Assembly (NCBI GenBank): GCA_003290165.1
Contig: QNQO01007579.1
Coordinates: 124,001-188,000, forward strand
From: Berberis thunbergii
Lineage: Eukaryota > Streptophyta > Magnoliopsida > Ranunculales > Berberidaceae
Length of the DNA: 64,000 bases
Direction of reading: 5' to 3'
The notes under the pieces are model-generated. The model made no database searches and was not told the origin of the DNA. It worked only from the letters and a program-made list of their open reading frames with translations. Below are positions 58,550 to 64,000 of the stretch, piece by piece. Position numbers and translations under genes: made by a program. Each line of letters starts with the position of its first letter. Within the stretch, counting starts at the first letter, position 1.

Positions 58550-59022
58550 GATCCCAAAGCTCAAGCCCTTTGTAAATCTAGTTCCTGTTCCACCTTATAC
58601 CTTCCACCATGGCCTCTTATATAAACACAACAAAGTATATGTTGGTTGCACTGGAGGCTTCTGACAGACCATTCTCAATGCTCTTCATTGCTCAATTTTT
58701 TGGGGCCACTCTTGCATTCTAGCTTGTTACCAGAGATGTAAGCTTTACTTTGAGTTGCTTGGCATAAAAAGGACATAATACACCTTATTCAACGATGAGA
58801 TGAATAAGTTGATAACTTGCCATATCACTGCTCTTACCTCTTCCTGCGCCAACTCAAGCATGGCAACACATTGTTATGGACTTCATTGATGGATTACCAC
58901 CGTCATCTCACAAATCAGCCATATTTGTGGTTGTGGACAGACTTACAAAGTATTCTCATTTTATTGCTTTGGAGCATCATTTCACTGCTCAAATTTTTGT
59001 TGATATCTTCCTTCAGAACATC
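58550..59022 (+). pseudogene. Integrase of the second gypsy element, cut by CACTA-4
   Basis: A decayed zinc-binding region is followed by a frame reading FIDGLPPSSHKSAIFVVVDR and LTKYSHFIALEHHFTAQIFV, the first part of the integrase catalytic core. Coding stops at 59023, where CACTA-4 is inserted. Confidence 0.8.
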
Positions 59023-59515
59023 CACTACACCAAAAACCCCCATTAGCAACGGTTCTATACCGTGGGCGTAAGCCATTGTCACGGCTAAGAGCCGTGGGCT
59101 ACAGAGGCGTCGCAAATTCTTGTAACGACTATAAACCGTTGCTAAACATTGTAGCAACGATTTTATGCTTGAATGGGGGAGGTGATTTTCAAGCATTTAG
59201 CCACGGTTATAAACCGTTGCAAGAACAATAGCAACGATTTTTAGCCGTGGCAAAAATAGCCACAGTTTTAAGCCATGACAAGGTGTTGATATTAGCAACG
59301 GTTATAAACCGTGTCTAACAAGGTAGCAAACGTGATAGCAACGGTTTTTAAGCCGTGGCTAACCCTGGCTACGGTTTTAAGCCGTAGCAACTGATGAAGA
59401 CGCCCACGGTTCCTAGCCGTGGCAAGCTGCAACCACGGTCGCAAGCCGTTGGCAATTAAAACAAAATTCAAAAAAAAAATCTGTTTTATTGCAACGGTTT
59501 CAAACCGTTGCAAAT
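59023..59515. repeat. CACTA-4 3' terminus and subterminal array
   Basis: The longest of the arrays, with about fourteen CCACGG/CCGTGG and AACGG/CCGTTGC half-sites, in the same order as at 4725 and 43743. Confidence 0.88.
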
Positions 59516-59774
59516 TAATATAATCGAAAAAAAATTAGTATACTTTTTTTGCTGCTGCAGCAAAATCACAGCCGTGGCACCTGCAAAATCAATCCTTACT
59601 ATGGTTTGTGTCATGCCTCCGCACGAATAAGATTCCACCAAACTATATGCTAGATAAATACAAAATCAACCGTAAAAAAGGAACTTGTCAAAAAGTTTTG
59701 ACGCCAAACAAAATCATGTAAACAAATAGCACTAATGTACAATAATAGGATTAACCTGAACAAATGGAACCTTG

Positions 59775-60039
59775 TTATATCAGTCTAGTTTCGCTCGCAT
59801 CTAAAACAAAGAATAGTTTCTCTATGTTTTTTCCAACAATACAAATCCACCTAGTTATAATGTAAGAAAAATACATTGATGCCCTTAGGAACAGCCCCAT
59901 TTCTTTCGGTAGTTGCTTGTATATGGCACCAGTGATGGTTGATACAACGCACACTTTGCACCCCAGAAACAAGCAATCTATGCGCATTCTCCTGTCCACA
60001 TACTGCTGCCCATACTGGCTCAAACTTCAGAGCCCTGCA
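59775..60039 (-). pseudogene. Unrecognised exon-like stretch in CACTA-4
   Basis: After a CTGCAG acceptor at about 60040 the minus strand has two long open frames, one of them reading ALKFEPVWAAVCGQENAHRL. It looks captured, but the source is not recognised and the correct frame is unclear. Confidence 0.35.
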
Positions 60040-61087
60040 GTATAAAAATTAGTCAGTACTCAATGACAGACAACATGACCTATAAAGATTGCTAATAAAC
60101 CAATGACAGACAAACATGACCTATAATTTCTGGTGTACTAGTATATGCATGAATCTTAGCCATAAAGACATGCCTGGAGATTTGTATATCTATTGTGATA
60201 CATTAATTGTCTGAGACACCAAGTTATATCATTGATGTACAAAAAAAGACTGACACATGTGAAATTTTTAAGAATTTTTTTTCCTATTTTCATTTAGAGA
60301 AGAAGATTCAAAACTATATGGATGGAACTATGAGATTAATCAGTAACATACCTCATGTTTTAAAAGGAATCAAAGTATTTTATGGAAATCTTTGATTGGT
60401 ATTTTACCAACCACTAGTAATCCAATTGATAATCATTTAAGAGTGGAGGGTGCCTGCCTGCCCTTTATCTCTTTCTACTGCTGAAACAGGAGACCATTTG
60501 GTTTTCAAATGTGACTTTGCTTACCAATTCTTATCAAATGAAGTTTGGTGCCTTTAAACTCTTGGATAGTCTGATTTCCTACTATTTCCATTATAGATTC
60601 AAACACCGTTCAGATTGGAAAAAGAATGAAGGTTTGTTTCAAATCTTAAGCAGCCATTATGAAAACCATCTGGGTTTTGGCGTTGCATACCAATCACCTG
60701 CACACGACACATAATCTACTAGTGATTGCAGCTTCCTATGATGATAATCATATTACTTATAAATTATGATTCTACTCCTGACAAAATAGAAATTAGGGAC
60801 TGTACAAAACAAGATGGAAGCAGATCTGGATCCTTAGTAGGCATGTTAGAAATGGCTAGATATGATGATAGGCCCTGAAGAGTCTGAAGACCAGCATGAT
60901 AAAAGCAGTTAGCTAGTCAAGTTTCAGGCCTTGTTTTGGGTGTGGCCAAGATCATGGTATGAGTGCTTAACAGTTATAAAAACTCATGAATAAAATCACT
61001 TAATGAATTCCAATGCAAACAAGAAACTATGAATATAAGAGATTTATAGAAATTTTGATGTTTTGACATGTTGAGGAAGTCGGTTAC
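60040..61087. other. CACTA-4 filler
   Basis: No confident exon or repeat. A CAATGACAGACAACATGACCTATAA phrase occurs twice at about 60060 and 60100. Confidence 0.35.
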
Positions 61088-61673
61088 CTCTCAACAACAG
61101 GAACCAGAAGCTTGTAGTAATCAGGAAAGCCTTGTAGCCTGGCATTTTCACGGGGAGTGAGAACTCTGTCTTGCTCAGGATGCAGAAGAGTCTGACAAAC
61201 AAATTTGATATTAGAATGAGATTGCATGCAATCTTCAGAGTAGATATATTAAAATAAGTCTAGCATATAAGGTCTAACTTGGTTATGGGTTGAGGTCTAG
61301 TAACTACAGTTCCAACAACCTCATCCCACCACAGGCGACCAAATGGCCTTAAAAATATATAAGAGTTCAACAAAACTAAAAGTTAGTAAACTTTAATTAT
61401 AATATATAAAATCATATAGGTCACTCGAAAGCACTTACTTCTTTGATTTTCCTTCACAAATGACATTGCATAATCAGGTATCTATATAAATTCAAACATT
61501 AGTATTTTACATTCCAGAAAAAAAAACTGGCAAACTTAAAAAGCATTACCAATTGTTTTCCAGAAGGCAGCAATACTCTCTCAACATTTTTATCCCACTG
61601 CCACACCTAATCTCATGTTTTTCATCTTTCCACACACAATGTCGTAGACATATATACGTTTGCGCAATGTCGA
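61088..61673 (-). pseudogene. Captured chromomethylase (CMT) fragment, four exons
   Basis: Minus-strand exons: 61673-61550 (NVERVLLPSGKQL), 61481-61439 (IPDYAMSFVKENQ), 61347 to about 61277 ([20 protein letters not shown]) and 61191-61088 ([23 protein letters not shown]). The order matches the C-terminal catalytic region of plant chromomethylases, which maintain non-CG DNA methylation. The upstream Pro-Cys loop and the last GNAVA motif are absent. Small frame errors at the exon 1 start and the exon 2/3 joint. Introns are kept. Confidence 0.88.
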
Positions 61674-61778
61674 CTGTAAAATAATATTCATTCATAAGCT
61701 TTATAATGATTGATTTCAAGTATAAACAATATTGTGTGTGTATCATTGAAAAAACAGGAATGAATGAAAAAATCTAAC

Positions 61779-61908
61779 CTGTATTTCTGGCAACAAACCG
61801 GAGGTATTGCAAACAAGAATGGCAGCAATGGCACCAAATGCGTGGAAGAATTTATCTACTTGACTTCCTTTGATTTTGTAATCCCGGCTACTATTTGTGT
61901 TGGACTTT
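61779..61908 (-). pseudogene. Captured amino-acid transporter (AAAP family) exon
   Basis: A 130-nt minus-strand exon with a GCAG acceptor and a GTTAG donor reads SRDYKIKGSQVDKFF, FHAFGAIAAILVCNTSGLLP and EIQ. The SGLLPEIQ motif and preceding helix match plant AAAP transporters of the proline/GABA-transporter type. One membrane segment only. Confidence 0.72.
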
Positions 61909-61982
61909 CTGCAAAAATCATGTCATCACTCCACTCACTCAGTTATGCACATTCCAGTTCCAATATGAAGAGAGAATGTGGT

Positions 61983-62304
61983 GTTCAAAGACTAAAAACT
62001 AAGACGTAAAAATGTTGCAAAAAAAATAAACAATAGCAGATTTTGGTACTTACTGCAAGGGACGATCTACTGATGATGCGAGGTGCGCACTGCTGCTGTT
62101 GCTGCGAGGGAATCACTGCTGTTGCTGCGAGGGATAAACTGCTGCTCTGCGAGGGACGCACTGATGCGAGCTTGCTGCTGGTCGCAAACCAGAGTGTGCT
62201 CTGTTTTACTGCAGAGTACCCACTGGCCAAATCATCGAACCACTTGCTCTAATGCCATTTCAGCTGCCATTGTCCTTTGTCATACTTCAACAAATGGAAT
62301 TTTT
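61983..62304. other. GC-richer CACTA-4 segment with short repeats
   Basis: Contains about three imperfect copies of a CTGCTGTTGCTGCGAGGGA word (62090-62155), unlike the AT-rich surroundings. It abuts the second PIN exon and seems to replace the rest of it. Confidence 0.45.
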
Positions 62305-62548
62305 CTCTTCAAATACAAAAGGAACTATTCCTTGTGGTAGAGCAGCCTGAATAATCAGAAACAAGTTTAGTATTCAATACAAGAAACAAGTTTAACATCA
62401 AATGGAGTTGATGTTTGTCAAAGTAAAGACTCACTTGAACAATGGAGACTTTTAGCATTTGGCCTCTAAGTCCAACTCCAACAGAAGCAGCTGCCATTAC
62501 AGCAGGCCCAACTACAAACCTCATAAACAAAACTTTCAATGATAACAT
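62305..62548 (-). pseudogene. Captured PIN auxin-efflux carrier fragment, two exons
   Basis: Exon one (about 62548-62435) reads MRFVVGPAVMAAASVGVGLR, QMLKVSIVQ and ends at a GTGAGT donor. Exon two (62346 to about 62305) follows an AG acceptor and reads AALPQGIVPFVF. This is the C-terminal membrane domain of plant PIN proteins. Exon two breaks off where VFAKEY would follow. Confidence 0.87.
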
Positions 62549-62807
62549 GGTAGCACAAAAAAGAGTACAGAAATTATAGGAAAGATTTCAATCCAATCTC
62601 TGAATACCTGTTGATTTGGTTAGAAGAACCACACTTTTTTCTTCACCCGTACAAAGCATCATTCACCCCTATACATAAAATAAAAATATGTGATTCCAAG
62701 TTGTGAAGAGTGAGACATGAGGATTTTGGTTTTTCTCTACATGAGAGTTCTCTTTTGTTTTTCTCTCAAAAGCCCTCTTAGAGAAGACGAAACAATGTTT
62801 TGTTAAG

Positions 62808-63260
62808 CTAAAAAGGGGGTAGATAAAGAATAAGAGAAGGGTCAAAAGTGGCTACCTTTAACTCCTCACTCTTTTTCTTAGGAGTCAGCATACTTCTATC
62901 AAGGTGCTCCAGTATTTTCCTAGCCACGTCACAGGAATGAGGATGAACAGTTGAGACACCAATATTAGAGCTGGGTGTCTCAACATCTACAGGCAGAAAT
63001 TTGGCACTGCTGTTCTTTGAAGTTCTAGGGAGAACTTTCATACTGCTGCTTGTTGATGCTCCAGATTCATGTTTCTCCTTAAACATGGGTGAGAAGCTTT
63101 TTGAAGCGTCAGTTCTTTCCGCCCAAAAAGGACTAGAGCTAGCATGACGAGATAAGCTTGTTCCTTTACGAGTTGTGGCGCCATATGTACGATGTAGTCT
63201 ACGAATTGGTCCTACTGATCCAAAGCCATCTTCCAGATGTGAAATCCTTGTCCTGATCAC
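62808..63260 (-). pseudogene. Captured plant NUP1/NUP136 (nuclear pore) fragment
   Basis: After an AG acceptor the minus strand is open for about 150 codons: IRTRISHLEDGFGSVGPIRR, a Ser-rich stretch and SCDVARKILEHLDRSMLTPK. The SVGPIRR motif and the 'KIL.HLD....PK.KS.EL' segment are those of plant NUP1/NUP136, a nuclear-basket protein. It begins at an exon border, not a start codon. Confidence 0.7.
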
Positions 63261-63628
63261 CTATAATAGAACACACACAAAAAAAAAACACAGCCTTCAG
63301 TTGTAATAATTGATAAATCTGGACCAACTAAAAATCCAATGAATATATTATACCAAATGGAAACAAGCAAATTGTTGAACCAGTTCCAAACAGAACCCAA
63401 GCCCCAAGTTTAAAAGTTATTAACTATCCAAAATGATCACAATGAATGATAAGAGTCTTCGCATCAACAGGATCACCACTTACATTTGAGCTCAAGTACC
63501 CAGATTCCAAAACAAAACAGAAGAAGTACATCCTCTTGCAAGCAAAAGCTGCTGCCAAGTTACACCACCAGTCGACACATCAACACACTCACAACAAGAT
63601 CAAAAAAATCACACAAGAGCACGAGCAG
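63261..63628. other. CACTA-4 spacer
   Basis: No confident exon. A minus stretch around 63520-63430 reads YLSSNVSGDPVDAKTLIIH but matches no family I know. Confidence 0.35.
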
Positions 63629-63811
63629 CATGGCTGCAAGCTTGCCTGTCTTGGGGAAGTCTACAGCTGTGGCTGCAAGCTCTGCAAGTTTGATGCATTT
63701 CTCATCAAGGACCCCATATTCGCTTTGATCAGCATGAGCCACATGTGCGTTACAGATAAATCCCAGGTTTTCATTCACCATATTCTTGGTGTAAAATTCT
63801 ACAATATCCTG
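63629..63811 (-). pseudogene. Captured RNA-dependent RNA polymerase (RDR6-like) fragment
   Basis: The minus strand reads FYTKNMVNENLGFICNAHVA, HADQSEYGVLDEKCI and KLAELAATAVDFPKTGKL. This closely follows the RDR6 region (ICNAHV.HADRSEYG, LAELAATAVDFPKTGK) downstream of the catalytic DxDGD loop. The catalytic loop itself is absent. RDR6 makes double-stranded RNA for siRNA production. Confidence 0.85.
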
Positions 63812-64000
63812 TTGAACAAACAAGTAGAGTTATTCATGCTTGTACATAAGGTGCTCCTAGATTAGCAAATGTAAGAAACTAGCCTTAAACTCAAATTCAT
63901 AAAATATCTGAACACATGACAGTTCAAAGTGAACACCAGAATATAATTCCATACATCAATTAGACCCTCTTTGGAATTATAAAGGGTAGTGAAAGAGCAA

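Larger units (their letters stand above)
43301..59022 (+). mobile_element. Second Ty3/gypsy element, heavily nested
   Basis: One decayed plus-strand gypsy element: inferred 5' LTR (43301-43521), primer site (43524), gag (54802-56560 around a TRIM), protease, RT, RNase H and integrase, which is cut at 59023. CACTA-3, a TRIM and CACTA-4 have all inserted into it. The single RNase H and the RT wording fit a common gypsy lineage other than Tat. The 3' end lies beyond CACTA-4, outside the window. Confidence 0.78.
59023..64000 (-). mobile_element. CACTA-4: CACTA transposon (3' end in window) with five host gene fragments
   Basis: Opens CACTACACCAAAAACCC and a subterminal array of the 3' type, so element sense is the minus strand and its 5' end lies beyond 64000. 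It carries chromomethylase, AAAP transporter, PIN, NUP1 and RDR6-like pieces, all on the minus strand. No transposase in the visible part. Confidence 0.88.

Noticed and set aside
61088..61673. Chromomethylase exons as a real host gene
   Set aside because: Only part of the catalytic domain is present, with frame errors, no further exons on either side, and the piece lies within CACTA-4.
63446..63865. 139-codon plus-strand ORF
   Set aside because: It is the shadow of the minus-strand RDR6-like fragment; the plus reading has no family resemblance.

Overview
The window reads as repeat-dense intergenic chromatin of a flowering plant, most likely a eudicot. No intact host gene is visible. The evidence is plant-type Ty3/gypsy elements (Tat lineage with a second RNase H, an Athila-like derivative, a second gypsy lineage), a TRIM element and CACTA (En/Spm) DNA transposons. 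The host-gene pieces inside the CACTA elements come from plant families: chromomethylase, PIN, PHO1, AINTEGUMENTA, NUP1/NUP136 and RDR6-like.

Layout. (1) 1-2281 plus 19170-19515: an old minus-strand Tat-like gag-protease element, split by a young LTR element at 2282-19169 (TSD GCGGC) that carries only one long ORF (568 codons). That element is itself split by CACTA-1 at 4725-12826 (TSD TGA). (2) 20027-29327: a plus-strand Tat element with both LTRs, decayed gag/PR/RT/RNase H/aRNase H/integrase, a ~178-bp tandem array and an antisense ORF remnant. (3) 31824-35109: a second, internally deleted Tat copy, interrupted by the 5' end of CACTA-2 (35110-39599, with a TNP2 N-terminal fragment). (4) 39600-43300: unclassified repeats, including an apparently identical 304-bp tandem duplication. 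(5) 43301-59022: one decayed gypsy element that received three later insertions: CACTA-3 (43743-54801, TSD CAA), a TRIM element (55445-56289, TSD CTAGG) and CACTA-4 (59023 to beyond the window end).

The most notable content is the CACTA family. All four elements share terminal CACTACACCAAAA-like ends and subterminal arrays of a self-complementary CCACGG...CCGTGG motif. Each carries fragments of unrelated host genes, often with plausible splice sites. Recognised fragments: CACTA-1: AINTEGUMENTA/AIL, SMC5, an RRM protein. CACTA-2: GH9 endoglucanase, diaminopimelate decarboxylase, a UBA/UBX-type protein. CACTA-3: CAP-D3, leucine aminopeptidase, NEET (CDGSH), ABCB, PHO1, MBF1, plus a TNP1-like ORF. 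CACTA-4: chromomethylase, an AAAP amino-acid transporter, PIN, NUP1, RDR6-like. Of these 17 fragments, 14 lie in the element's own sense orientation.

All homology calls come from reading translated sequence against remembered family motifs. No search or alignment was run. Exon borders are inferred from GT/AG sites, and sequence identity was judged by eye.
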